Shown: piece after piece, positions 45,641 through 56,986 of the stretch
How the letters are laid out: the number at the start of each line of letters is the position of its first letter
Numbering within the stretch: position 1 is the stretch's first letter
Source: Hemicentrotus pulcherrimus
Taxonomy: Eukaryota > Echinodermata > Echinoidea > Camarodonta > Strongylocentrotidae
DNA length: 64,000 nucleotides
Reading direction: 5' to 3'
Assembly (NCBI GenBank): GCA_003118195.1
Contig: BEXV01000736.1
Coordinates: 27,412 to 91,411, forward strand
Notes under the pieces: generated by a model
The model's input: the letters and a program-made list of their open reading frames with translations, nothing else
Database searches by the model: none
What the model was told of the DNA's origin: nothing
Position numbers and translations under genes: made by a program

Positions 45641-45810
45641 TGGCCCGAATTCACAAAGCAAGGTTTGAGCTCAGACCAAGGTTTGAGGTCAAACCTCCTT
45701 TTGTTCCGCCAAACCTCCTTTTGTTATTTACAAGGTTTGTAATTAACAAAAGGAGGTTTGGCGGAACAAAAGGAGGTTTGACCTCAAACCTTGCTATGTG
45801 AATTCGGGCC
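45641..45810. mobile_element. 170-bp near-perfect palindromic MITE
   Basis: GGCCCGAATTCACaaAGCAA at the left is mirrored by the right end (complement GGCCCGAATTCACatAGCAA). Each arm contains two copies of caaacctccttttgtt. The left arm has an 18-base extra segment (gctcagaccaaggtttga). Apart from that the arms differ at only a few positions, around a loop of about 14 bases. Confidence 0.88.
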
Positions 45811-46107
45811 TATAAGTTCGGAAACTAGGATTTGACTAAATTTTCCCTGTAATATTCTCGTTTCGTTCGACTTTATTTTGAATCATATTTGTTGAGTCAG
45901 ATGTGATTTATTGAGCTGAAGTAGATGTGAATAGTACAGTGACACCGGAGTGGACTACTTCATTCCTGCCTTGCTGTTGTCTAAAGGTGTATCGCCTGTG
46001 CATGAATTCAATTTTCTTAGCTTCTTGTTATTGAATTTTTCTCATTACATTTGGTAATCTTAAAGCCTGTTAACTTTTAAACTATTATAAAATATGCCTC
46101 TTTATTC

Positions 46108-46613
46108 TTACAGGTACTTGGTAACAGTGTTCAGATGAGAGAAAATGGTGTTCGTCGGGTAGTGACCTCAATGCTAGATGTACAATTAAAGATAATCTGA
46201 AAGTTTGAGTAAAAACAGACCATTATTAATGATAACAATAGGGAAAACTGATCTGATCGATTCCTTAATTCTCCTAATTATATTATTACAATTTAATTAC
46301 ATTTTAGGTGAATGTGAATTGTCACAAAGCAATGAATTGGCTCACCATTCCAGACAATGAAGTGTTGAAAGATGTTTAAAAGCTTGTTTTGTTATGTCTT
46401 TTTTTCATTGAAAAACGGTTGGGAAAATTTACTGTTAGGTGGTGTTACACAGTGACGCCTTCAAAGAAAACCATGAATATCTTTGTGGTTTGAGAATTTG
46501 TTCAGGATTTGTTGCATGTTAAAGAGTTAATACAGTAGAAGGAAAGTATCATTTCACACAAAAATTACGCAATTTTTTCATCAACCTTCAATAATGTTAC
46601 GGAGTCACTTTAA
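46108..46613 (-). mobile_element. TTAA-type MITE, copy B5
   Basis: It matches the reverse complement of 56425-56986 over most of its length, with ends TTAcAGGtACTTGGTAACA and (inverse) TTAAAGTGACTCCGTAACAT. Shared internal blocks include 'gattatctttaattgtacat' (as complement), 'cccaaccgtttttc' and 'ccttctactgta'. Confidence 0.82.
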
Positions 46614-46629
46614 AGGTGTATTCCTTGAC

Positions 46630-46720
46630 CAAACTGTCTCTCCTGTGAATTGAACCCGGGACCTTGGCTCTGCTGGTACGCCATCAGTTGGGTTTTTGGT
46701 CATGCAGATGCCTTGTGAAA
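46630..46720 (-). mobile_element. tRNA-like SINE head, separate family
   Basis: The minus strand contains 'gccaaggtcccgggttcaatt', a B-box-like sequence, and a degenerate A-box about 45 bases upstream. No intact cloverleaf is apparent. Confidence 0.4.
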
Positions 46721-48640
46721 GAACCTGTATAGAAACAAGAGCAAAAAGGACTGTGGAGCCATTGTGCGGGAAAAGCCTCAAGGATGTTATCCTGTCATCT
46801 ATTAATTTGTATTGATTAATTTGTATTTACTTATCTATTTCTTTAATTACCTCACATCTTAATATTCAAAATATATTACAACTATTCATTTATATAGGGA
46901 CCACAACAACATGTGACATGAAAGTTAGGTTCAAGCATTGCTATCTCTCCTCATTGTTCGAACATGAGTGCGTTTGAAGGATCTTACCTTTTAGCTTGCA
47001 TTTCGTGTATGATATTTTCCCACAGTATAACATGTAAAAAAAAAATAGAAGAGTGATAGCTCAATGTCAAACTTTAACCTATAGGGTGATTTATACGGTA
47101 TTTTCACTTCAACCAGTGAAATTAAGCACTTTTCAGCACATTTCTTCCCCTAAGGATTCTTCAATTAATTATCCCCTGACATGTGGAAAGCACATTATAT
47201 CTGATCACTATCAAGTGGGTATATCTCTTATATGGTTTCTTTCAATCTACATGGCTTCATCACGTTTTTATCACGTTTATTATGTTTTAAAAGTATCATG
47301 AGTTCCCTATAAGAGGAAGGTAATTAAAAAAAAAAGAATTATTTCGTATACTTTTTGTTATATATATTTATTTATTTCCATATTTATTAATCTATTTATT
47401 AATACATAAGGTATACAGTGAATGGTCATGATACAAAATGAGGTGAGTTTGGTAAATAATGAAGATATACATACAGACGGCAATTGGCAGTATGTCATGT
47501 CTTCTCTAATAATAGTCATGAAAATAAAACACTCATCGCTACATCTGTGAAGTTAAACCATCTTATTTTTTAGAACTCTTTAATAATAGTTTATTATATA
47601 TTCATCATTTCATAGTCACATGCATATTATAAATCTCGTGCAGAACATTTCTAAAATTTGTGTATAAACTATGGTTTCATTTTTATATGGTTTCTAAACA
47701 ACCCTAACCTTGAATTTTTATATTTCAGGGAGAGATGAAGAAAGCTTTTTAACTTTCCATGGGTTGATTTCTCTGATGTCTTTTCTATCGCGAAATACCG
47801 ACGGGCTTATATTAAAAATGGGAACTTCGAAGCACTAATAGTAGTTAAAATTTAACGTTACAAAACAGAGGGAGGGGGGGGGGGTGCGAATACCCATTTC
47901 CTGGTTGATAGGTGAGTAAAACCTCAGATCTTCCCAAACCCCATCAAACAATGCAAAATCCCCCTTTATTGATTGGAAATGATGCCCATGTTGAGAGGAC
48001 AATTAAATATTACAATGCTTTATTTTCTGCCTTATGTGCGTATTTCACCGGCATACCTCCCCCCCCCCATTATTAAAATTCAAGGTGCCCCTTACTTTGA
48101 TTCTTGTGGTAATATCACCATTCTGTCTGCTTTGCTCTTTAACAAAAGTTGCAGTTCTGAAAATTGCTAAATTAGCTGTTCATAATAAGAGCAGCTCCGT
48201 TAACGTGATTAGGTACAATATATGCCCGTCACCATCGACAATATCTCCATTATCCTTTAATTTATGATAATGGAAAGAATCTTGCCCTTTAAAAGAATCA
48301 CGTGACAACCACACCCTCATTCAGTTTTAAATATATGTTTCCCTTTCGGTCAATGTTCGCTCAATGTTTACGTCTAATACCAACGTTTTTAACCATGTTC
48401 ACTGTTTCACCAGAATCTTGCACAAATGAATCTTGACACGTCATTTCCAAAACAATGTTGCTCAGAGAAGCGCCTATGGATTAATGTTATCAATGTATCA
48501 TTTGAAAGCATATCGTATCTACTTTATGAAAAGCATGAACTTATATTAATACAGCTCGTAACTGTTTCAAATAAATGTAATGCTTCCTGGGAGAAATTTC
48601 AATTATTTAAACATATTTGTGGCTCGTAATAAGTTTCATA
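46721..48640. other. AT-rich DNA, weak exon candidate at 47729
   Basis: 47729-47838 follows an acceptor (tttttatatttcag) and reads RDEESFLTFHGLISLMSFLS to a stop in the frame with two leading bases. No partner was found. The rest is AT-rich without features; a G-run lies at 47872-47885. Confidence 0.3.
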
Positions 48641-48649
48641 TTATGTGTT

Positions 48650-48855
48650 TGTTTTCGAGTTTAGTTTATTTTCTGGGATGCACTGTCAACATGATCGCAA
48701 CTAATTTCGAAAATAAACTGAAGGGCGATTTCAATACCCTATTGTATGTCCCATAGAGTTCACGTTCGGATTACGTAACACGTCATTGTCATGTTAGCAT
48801 ATTACAATATACGCACAAGGCTATTGAAATTGGTTGATTTTTCGAAAGTAGAAGC
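48650..48855 (-). mobile_element. foldback family H, copy 3 (TTACGTAA core)
   Basis: The reverse complement aligns to 34890-35078: 'gacgtgttacgtaatccga', 'agggtattgaaatcgc' and 'tcgaaattagttgcgatc'. TTACGTAA is at 48771-48778. Confidence 0.72.
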
Positions 48856-48892
48856 TATTGTGTTCGTTTTACATGTATTTGTGGAGATAAAC

Positions 48893-48970
48893 TACAAAGG
48901 CTGCGCAATGGGAATCGAATCCGGGTCCTAGGCTAAGTGCCTTAACCGCTAGACCAGGGAGTCTGTATTC
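48893..48970 (-). mobile_element. tRNA-like SINE head
   Basis: On the minus strand: 'ctggtctagcggttaaggca', then 'acccggattcgattcccatt' (B-box GGATTCGATTCCC). It lacks the acceptor-stem pairing of a working tRNA and has no tail, so a SINE head is more likely than a tRNA gene. Confidence 0.6.
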
Positions 48971-49990
48971 GGTTACAACAGATACCCGTCTCCGCCAACA
49001 CACATGCAGCACGACCCACATACGCACACGCACACAGTCACGCCCATAGAAATCAATAACGCCATACTGCCATACTTGATCCATGACAATCTTCTTGCAC
49101 CCCACACCACTACTTGACAGGCTGCCCGATAGAGCATGATGGAGTCAGGAGGTGATAGGAACAGACCCTATTTTGCATCCATTTGCTTTATCAGCCTCGC
49201 TGATGTTAACAAGGTGCTTTCAGCATCTTCGATACGAATGTTTGGTTCCTAAAGGCCCATCTTTTATCATCCCTAGATATGTGCCAAATGTTTTTCCTCT
49301 ATTCTCCCCACGTCATCAATGGGTATAATGACGTGCTGAGTTTTTGTGCGCATGACTTGTGGTCTGGCGGCAAAAAGGGTATCGTATATCCTTCCTAAAA
49401 GGCGCTCCCCATGATGCAGTTACAGACATTAGATAGGATCTAAACGCCGTTTCATCGCTTGGAGATCATGGAGATCAAAATCATCTCTTTGTTTATAGAA
49501 AACTTCCGAGGCAACAAACATATGGAGGGAGAGAATCAGATTGCGTGCATAAACATCAACCTTCAGTAAGATGAGCCTGTTGAGAGAGAGTTCCGAAAAA
49601 TAAAAAAATAACGAAATAAAAAGCATATGTTTAGCCTACGGGAGAAAGCAAAGTCGCTATCTCTCTCTCTTTCATATTCAGATATATGGGTTATATTTTC
49701 TAATCTAACTTATGTTTATTCCATTTACAATGTTCAGAGGCAAAGATAAATAAAACCCATACAACCCGGAAAAGCTGCTACAAAATTTAATACATATATT
49801 TAGCCAAATACATATTTACAGTATTATACTCGGTAAATTAGCCCCTTACCAGAAGCACAACGTAAATGTCCCTAAAGAATGATAGTCATTGCAAATTTAA
49901 AACAGGGGAATTATATTGGACCATTCAGAATAGAACACAATTTCACCTTTATAGTATTTCATAATAATATATAACAGGTTTATCATTTGC
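48971..49990. other. no gene recognised
   Basis: Moderately AT-rich; 49190-49440 is slightly G/C-richer but without supportable features. Confidence 0.4.
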
Positions 49991-50345
49991 CCATATGATT
50001 TCAATATTTTTCTTGTTTATGAGATTTATTTCGATTAACTTAAATGCTGTTTAAGGGCTGCCTTCTCTATGTCGTTATCATAAATAGTTTTATTTTATAG
50101 ATATAATAACACGTAAACTTATTTTAGGAAATTAAACAAGCCATAACCAAACGACAATCAATTCTATGTATCATTGTTTGTTTTTTCATCAATTAATTGA
50201 ATCTCTGTTTTGTATCCTATATTTGTTCATTGTGAAGTATGTATGAGTCTTTTATTTACATGTGGACAAAACAAATAATCATGGCAAACGTACGTTGGAC
50301 AAATAAATACGTGAAATGAAATGAAATAGAATGAAAATAACATTT
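49991..50345 (+). mobile_element. LINE-like 3' end
   Basis: Ends 'ggacaaataaatacgtgaaa' followed by (tgaaa)n, a microsatellite-like tail typical of LINE 3' ends. No coding part is present. Confidence 0.4.
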
Positions 50346-50783
50346 GTGTTAGATATCAAAAGTGAAGATTCATTTCAACCTCTTCTTAGAACCTAACCTA
50401 TCTTGCCACCATTTCCCAGACGTAAACAGGTTACAAATAATGCAAATCATATCCATTAGCCTAGAAACCTTTTTGATGAGGATTGTTTTTAATGATATCA
50501 CTCTCTATGGTAATGACAATCGATAAACCATTCCGTTCATTGCTAAGCTGTGTAATGGTACATGAGCTTCAATGTTCAGTTCCAAATCTGACTATCAACC
50601 GTGGAAAAGGAAATAAATTGTTATGAAGGAAATAGTTATTTCTTGAATCATTCCTATAAAAGAATAACATAATACGAACATTTATGTCGTTGTTCGGTGT
50701 CATCGAGTATTCCTCTGCCCCTGGTGACCACATGGACAAACCATCGTCAGGCTACTCTGTCGATGTGCAAGTTTGCAATCCCT
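50346..50783. other. no feature recognised
   Basis: AT-rich; no ORF, repeat or splice-bounded frame supported. Confidence 0.4.
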
Positions 50784-51453
50784 CTCAAAAGGTATCGTTT
50801 AACAACACAAAATCTGAGATCATGGCTCTACGTGTTATAGGCGTTTGTGATATGGTGTAATATTGAGGCCCTCAAAAAATTGCGCTTCAAATGAAGTGCC
50901 TCTAAAAAGTAAAAAATCTTTGAGCGCCCGGTTTTACCACACTAATTGTTTTCCAATAGACTGAAGTGTAATATAAACCGTTGGAAAATGATCTTTGACA
51001 TTTTTAATTTCAATCATAAATATCTCAATAATCGGACGGGGGATCTGCTTGTAAACGTCATGGGATTCCTGACTGACCTAAAGGTCTATAATTATGATTG
51101 CAGCATGACCTAATCCAGGATTTCGTTTAGAATCGGAGTCATAGGATACCCAATACCCAATTGGGTATCACATGGCGTTTACAAGCCGATCACCCGTCTG
51201 ATTATCAAGATATTTATGATTGGAAATCGAAATCAAATTTTGCGTTTTCTCACTGCTTTCATAACACTACGGTCTATTGGAGAAAATGAGTATGGTAAAA
51301 TCGGTCACTCAAGGATTTTTATTTTTTTGAGGCACTTCTTGATCATTTTGAAGCGCAGTTCTTTTAGGGCTTCAATATTACACCATATCACAGACACTGA
51401 TAATACGCAGGCCCTTGCATCTCAGATTTTACTTTGTTAAACGATGCCTTTCA
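50784..51453. mobile_element. foldback element with arms of about 250 bp
   Basis: The left end 'aaaggtatcgtttaacaa' mirrors the right end 'ttgttaaacgatgccttt'. The arms stay alignable through 'aaaatctgagat', 'atatggtgtaatattga', 'gcgcttcaaa' and 'tagactgaagtgt'. The centre (about 51065-51165) contains 'gacctaaaggtctataatta'. It is related to 3417-3830. No transposase frame is present. Confidence 0.8.
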
Positions 51454-51957
51454 TGACTTGCTGCTTCTTTGGTCATACCATATATTCATCCAATCATCTG
51501 CCATCATCTTCTACTCATACCCTGCAATTTGCTACGTATGGTATCTTGCTCTATACCCTTTGATCTAATACAATGTGTCCAAAAAGCCAAGTCTCTGTTT
51601 CACAAATATGGCCTACAAGGAACAAATTGGTTGTCGCTGATCAATCGCGGATGTGTGTGTTCTCCTGCCGACCATATGATTTATATTATTAGTTATATTG
51701 TGTTTCACATGATGATGCTCAGTTATACTATCTGTTTGTTTGATTGTTTAAAAAAAAAATTCTCTTGAAGTGTGGTAATATATGGGATTAGCCTCAGCAG
51801 GCAAATGGCCTTTGTTGATCCCTTACATCCACCACCCTTCATCCTTCTTTCAAAGTGCCATGATGTTATATTTATATTGTTTATTTCATACTTATTTGTT
51901 TGAATATCTTCTGATGTGTTTTTAAAGAGATATGAAATAAAATTGAATTGAATTGAA
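51454..51957 (+). mobile_element. LINE-like 3' end
   Basis: A 3'-UTR-like hairpin 'gggattagcctcagcagg'...'tgttgatccc' (51784-51823) is followed by 'gatatgaaataaaattgaat' and a (ttgaa)n tail. Such a hairpin followed by a short tandem tail is common in LINE 3' ends. The RT region is absent; the 99-codon frame is not recognised. Confidence 0.5.
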
Positions 51958-53639
51958 GCACCCTGCGCCAACGTCACTTTTCAAACAAGTCTAATTTCCT
52001 TCTCTCTGCTTTTTTTTTTGTGTTACTTTCCAGCATTCAGTTTCATACAATATGAATATTCACATGACACCGAAAGGGGATGTCGTAATTATTGTTTAAT
52101 CAAGATATCTACTGAATGTACTATCGAGTTAATAAAAAGCAAATAGTGTAAAGTAGTGTAAAATGAAATGTTTACTAGAAACTCCATACTTTCTTAGGAA
52201 TTAAAAGACCCTTACCAAAAGATTTGGTTAATTTAAACAAAACTTTCATGTACAGAACAACTTTAGTCCTACAAAGCTTTTGGCATCAATGTGTATTTCC
52301 TATTCCAGTCATTATTTTCAATCTTGTCATTTTGCAGTAGTTTGATTACAGAGAGTATCTCGCTGAAATAGGATTCAGCTTTCATGTCTTAGAGAAGTCG
52401 ATCGATAAGATTTCTAATTTAAATATCACTTTAGCAAACAGATGAATGTCGTAGCGGAGATGTACATACATGGGGGACAGGCGATTACCCCTGGAAGCCG
52501 CGTCATAATGTCTGTTTCGTTCCTCTCAGATTCCTCTTTGAAGGAACGTTGAGAGCGGGGAAAAAAAGAGCAGAAATTCTGTCAGCGACAATGCGTAATT
52601 CATAACGGTCTGCATGGTCATGATGGTCGTCTGATAAAAATCGAAGTGACGCCGTGCTGAGGACTAGCAACCAGTCACGATTTCTTGTCATTCAAACTCG
52701 GGCAAACACCCGCCGTATTGTGTGGGGGTAAGACCTACTGAGAAACGTAGCCTCCAAACTCCCTAAATCCCCTTTCATGTGCAGAAGCAATGAGAGATTT
52801 TAACCGACAAAGAAATGAGAATTTGAACACACTAATAACTAGTTTCTATTTGATTTGGAATAAGCAAGGCAATTTTTGGTCGAAATTTCGAACACAAAAT
52901 AGAATAACAGACCTTCATGTCGCCATTCGTAGCACCGACTCTGAGGTTTCTCGATGGAAAAAAAGGAAAGTAAACATGCTAAAGACAGGACTGGTTTTCA
53001 AAAACTGAATGAATTAGATAAATTGTATTTGATTTAGTACTTCCTTCAATATTCACGAAATAGAATCTGTAAACATATCTGAAGATAGAACTGAGAGTTT
53101 TTGTTAATAGAAGTGGAATTTTCTTTCAAAAGAATCATATCGGGGTTTCAAGCGGCACGACATTCCTCTTCCTCTTCTTAAATTATATCATTTGAAACTT
53201 ATTGATTATATTTTGAACAATCTTTATCAGGGCTCTTTACATTTTGACATTGTATCATTGCTTTCTGAGACAAAACAATGTTCTTTCACGTTCTTCCATT
53301 CTTCACCTTCTTCCTTAACGTTATGTTTTACACTTAAATACATATTACCAAACACCGTCGTTATTATGTGTTGATATTTTTCACTTGACGAAAATACAGT
53401 ACTCTATATCAAAAACAGAAGTGCTTTAAAGCAAACCTAAATTAAAATCCGTACAAATCAATTATCGCCGGTTGATGGAACATCTCGCATCTTTATTTCA
53501 ATTCATCCGGCAATGAATATATTTCGACCCAGAAAGCAAATGACTCGAAACACAAAACATATACGTACATTTCGGAAATTGTATCGTTCATGATCACTTT
53601 AAGCACGTTAACGATTTTGCTAACAGTGTGTTTTGATGT
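51958..53639. other. AT-rich DNA, weak exon candidate at 52530
   Basis: 52530-52605 follows a good acceptor (tttcgttcctctcag) and reads FLFEGTLRAGKKRAEILSAT, then MRNS and a stop. The opposite strand is also open for 62 codons. The region 52490-52730 is G/C-richer than its surroundings. No recognised family. Confidence 0.3.
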
Positions 53640-53965
53640 GGGATCTTGAAAATAGTGATAGTATTTATGTTTAATACATTATTTAATGACTGATCTACTT
53701 GATGATGTCTCTACATGGATTTATGTTATCAATTTTCTGATACTGTTAATAATTTACTTTTAATATGTTCATTATCTATTGACTCTCTTATTTTACATTG
53801 TTATATCTTTTATTGTACATGAAGTTATATTGAATACATCATCATGTGTTTTAACATGCATTGGAAAATTGTGATCGACCAAGGAAACGCATTGGTGTTC
53901 ACACATTGTGATAAACTTCGAAGAAATATATAAAAAATAAATTGATAAATAAATAAATAAATGAT
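53640..53965 (+). mobile_element. LINE-like 3' end
   Basis: Ends 'aaaaaataaattgataaata' with (aata)n, preceded by 'attgtgatcgaccaagg' 3'-UTR-like sequence. Confidence 0.42.
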
Positions 53966-54610
53966 AGATACACAAACAATTGAATAAGATTTTAAATTAG
54001 ACAAAACATCGAATGATGATAAAAACAAAAGTCATTTCCTTATTCAGCACATGTTCATTCAATACACTCAAAACTCTATTTTTCAACATAAAGATGCCAA
54101 AAATTAGAGATGAATCTAAGATGACTGAAATTTAAATATAACGTTAATTAGAGTTTTCAAAATCTTTATTGGATTAGTAATGGTAATATATTTCTCGTTA
54201 AATTAATTTTGCTTTTATTTAATAATAAAAAAAAAAATTTATTACAGAGGCAATAATATCAAGATCAATGAGATTAGACAGTAGTACTCGTTAGTGTATA
54301 TCAAAATAAAGAAGATAAATCATTTGGGAAAGTTACTAACTTATACTTTTTCAAATTTGCATTGACTTGAAGAGTGGCTGTTGTGCTAAATCCTTTGCGG
54401 CAATTTGACGCCATATAACCCGTTGAAGAAATAGTTTGTTTTTGTTGAAATTAGAATGGAACTGTCATTATAACTGTCTGGAAACCCTAATCGATGGCAT
54501 TTAGATTCGACGTATTTATTCAAAGCTTTGTCTTGTGTAATATTTGAATAGAAAGTATGATCATCGCATTTAAAAGGGAGAGACATGTAAGATTATCCAT
54601 GCGATTACAC
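53966..54610. other. AT-rich DNA, no feature recognised
   Basis: No ORF, element end or splice-bounded frame supported. Confidence 0.4.
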
Positions 54611-54614
54611 GTCT

Positions 54615-54745
54615 TAATAATAAAAGTAATAATGACTTCTTGTATAGCGCACATGTCCGCCACGTCGTGACGCTCATGGCGCTGCCCCAATTATTACCGT
54701 GATTTTAAGCCAGGCGGCCATTTACGGCGCTCTAGCATTCAAGGA
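54615..54745 (-). mobile_element. SINE tail and body fragment
   Basis: (aat)n, 'cttcttgtatagcgcacatg' and 'catggcgctgcc' are the diverged reverse-complement tail, followed by 'aggcggccatttacggcgct', as in the body. Confidence 0.5.
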
Positions 54746-54876
54746 ATTGAATCAAGCCAGGTACCCTTTTTAAAATGTCATGGAATCAGGTTTATAATAT
54801 TCGGAAATAAACCAGGTCGTCTTGTAATACTTTGAATAAGTCATAGTCTCTGCAGTAATCAGGCGTATTTTAGGGA

Positions 54877-55071
54877 TTGTGGAATCAGGAATCAGAAATA
54901 AACCCTAAAATGCCAACGGTTCGGTATATGGGGAGCTGTAGATCTTGTGCTGTACTTAAAGAAGGCGTAACCCATTGCGTGTGTAAGGAATGTAATACAC
55001 TATTAGGCAGGAATGCATGTCATATTTTAGCAAACCTACACTTGTTCTTTAGAGCGAGGTTTCCTTAAGTC
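54877..55071 (+). pseudogene. zinc-ribbon fragment, possibly piggyBac-type transposase C-terminus
   Basis: The plus frame has MPTVRYMGSCRSCAVLKEG and then HCVCKECNTLLGRNACH. The spacing C-x2-C...C-x-C-x2-C...C-H resembles the cysteine ribbon at the C-terminus of PGBD/piggyBac-like transposases. The frame starts only shortly upstream and no DDE catalytic part is visible. It is therefore a remnant or a chance cysteine cluster. TTAA-flanked MITEs elsewhere in the window would fit a piggyBac-like source. Confidence 0.3.
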
Positions 55072-55346
55072 TGCCCCAGGAAAAAAGCGCTGGCTCATAG
55101 ACAAGGACTGAAATGAAATGTATCAAAAATGAAAGTAAATGATTGATCTTGATTGCATTTTTACATTGAGATGTAGGTAATTAAGTTCATTAATACTGTT
55201 AGAGGAGGGGAAGGGGGATAAATCCGCACTTCTACATCATGTTCCCTTTGTTATCCTCGACCTACTTATATATTCCTCATTAACTTTTAAAAACTCAACT
55301 ATCGTTATTTATTACAATTATACATGGTGTATTATTGACACAATTT

Positions 55347-55589
55347 TCACAAAGTCTGGCTAAACCAATTGTCAATCACATATCCATTAACGCAGTACTC
55401 TCTGATGCACTCGTTATCCTTTACTAAAACATAGATTTTGGTTGTTCGCACTGGCAATACACTACTGGATACATGGGCAGGTTCCCCAAGGAAAACTTCG
55501 CTTAAAATGGCGAGTGTGAACGAGCCATGTAAGATATATACCCAGGTCATGTCATATCCTGATTCCGAATGATAATCACGCGCTAACAT
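55347..55589 (-). CDS. fragment resembling PARP catalytic domain C-terminus
   Basis: The minus frame is open for 80 codons with protein-like composition, starting MLARDYHSES and ending in a TGA stop. Residues 26-36 (LAILSEVFLGE) and 51-65 (KIYVLVKDNECIREY) resemble the last two beta strands of PARP/mono-ADP-ribosyltransferase catalytic domains, where a hydrophobic 'xxLCxV' strand is followed by 'yxVvxdNqxxxxxYL'. The loop between them is short. The NAD-binding His-Gly-Thr and Tyr motifs would lie upstream and were not found; the next frame upstream (55598-55843) does not continue the domain. It could be a terminal exon, a pseudogene piece, or a resemblance by chance. Confidence 0.35.
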   Translation of the reverse strand: MLARDYHSESGYDMTWVYILHGSFTLAILSEVFLGEPAHVSSSVLPVRTTKIYVLVKDNECIREYCVNGYVIDNWFSQTL

Positions 55590-55859
55590 AACCTCCTTTA
55601 TTTACTAGCACGACAAGATGAAAAGTGCACGGCATGGAAATGAATACCATTCTCAACTCGCTGGTGGTGACACCCATGTACCCCTAGTGGCCCGCCTATC
55701 ATGTTCGAGTCAGAGACGTGTAAACAGAGCATGTATGGATTACCTCCCCGCCAAGCCCTGGTAGAATATAACCTTAATTTCAGGGGACTATACCTGCAAT
55801 TACACGACTCAACCACCTTCCATCTCTGTCTCCTTGTACCCATGAAACCCGTCTTCCTT

Positions 55860-56165
55860 CATCTCCATCTCTCTCTCTCTCTCTGTCACTCTCGTTGTTC
55901 CTCTCCCTCTTTGTTCCTCTCCCTCTCTCTCCCTTTCTCATTTTCTCTCTCTTTCTCTCTTCTTCTGACTCTTTCCCCTTATTTCTCTCTCTCTCTACCT
56001 ATTTTTCTCTCTTTCTCTCTCTCTGTCTCTCTCTCTGTCTCTCTCTATAATTATATATTTACCTCTCTTTATATCGGTCTCCCTCCCTCTAAGTCTCTCT
56101 CTCTCTCCCTCTTTCTCTTCCTCTGTATCTCTGTAGATATATATTCTGTCTCTCATACACACTTT
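55860..56165 (+). repeat. CT-rich microsatellite tract
   Basis: Imperfect (ct)n with ttcctctccctc units. The 177-codon Ser/Leu frame over it is low-complexity artefact. Confidence 0.9.
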
Positions 56166-56424
56166 TCCACTTCCGCCTCCCGCAGGCCAGTCTCTGATAT
56201 AATATGCGCCGAAACGGAAGTTTCCACTCGGTAATGCCCAAAATCACGCCAATTTGTATATGAAATTACTCTTACAATTTTTGTTATGATGATAACATCT
56301 CTATGTATTCTGCTGAGGATAAAATATGTTAAAAAAGGAACCCTTTCGGTATTATTGTATTTTGTATGTAATAGAAAACTTAATTTACATGGTACATGAA
56401 TATTTTGGTTTCAAATATATTTGT

Positions 56425-56986
56425 TTAAAGGGACTTGGTAACATTGTTGAAGGTTGATGACAAAAATTTGCTGAATTTTGTATAAAATGTTACTTAATAA
56501 ATTCCTTCTACTGTACTAACCCTCCGAAAGGCAAAAAATCCTAAAAAAAATTCTCAAACCACGAAGATATCTATGGTTTTCTTTGAAGGCGTCGATGTGA
56601 GGCACCCTCTAACAGTGACTAACAGTAAATTCTCCCAACCATTTTTGAATTTTCCCAACCGTTTTTCCATAGAAAAAAGACATAAAACAGGCTATAAAAA
56701 ATCTGTCAACACTTAAATGTCTGGAATGGAATGCAAAGCCATTTTATTGCTTTGTTAGATTTCCATTCACCTAAAATGTAACTAAATTGTTCTATAGATC
56801 TAGATCTAGACCTAGTTGTGAAAATTAAGGAATCGATCAGATCAGTTTTTCCCAATTTGTACCATGAATAATGGTCCGTTTTCACTCAAATTTTCAGATT
56901 ATCTTTAATTGTACATCTAGCGTTGAAGTCACTACCTTAGAACCACCACTACCTCTCATCTGAACAATGTTACCCAGTCCCTTTAA
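56425..56986 (+). mobile_element. TTAA-flanked MITE, copy B6, 562 bp
   Basis: Left end TTAAAGGGACTTGGTAACAT, right end (inverse) TTAAAGGGACTGGGTAACAT, each including TTAA. It is the inverted relative of 46108-46613. No coding frame. Confidence 0.9.

Noticed and set aside
48893..48970. Possible functional tRNA gene (also considered at 9723, 34640, 46630, 63005)
   Set aside because: A- and B-box-like sequences are present but acceptor-stem pairing is poor and several are joined to a SINE body, so they are SINE heads.
55701..56234. 177-codon plus-strand open frame
   Set aside because: Produced by the CT microsatellite at 55860-56165.
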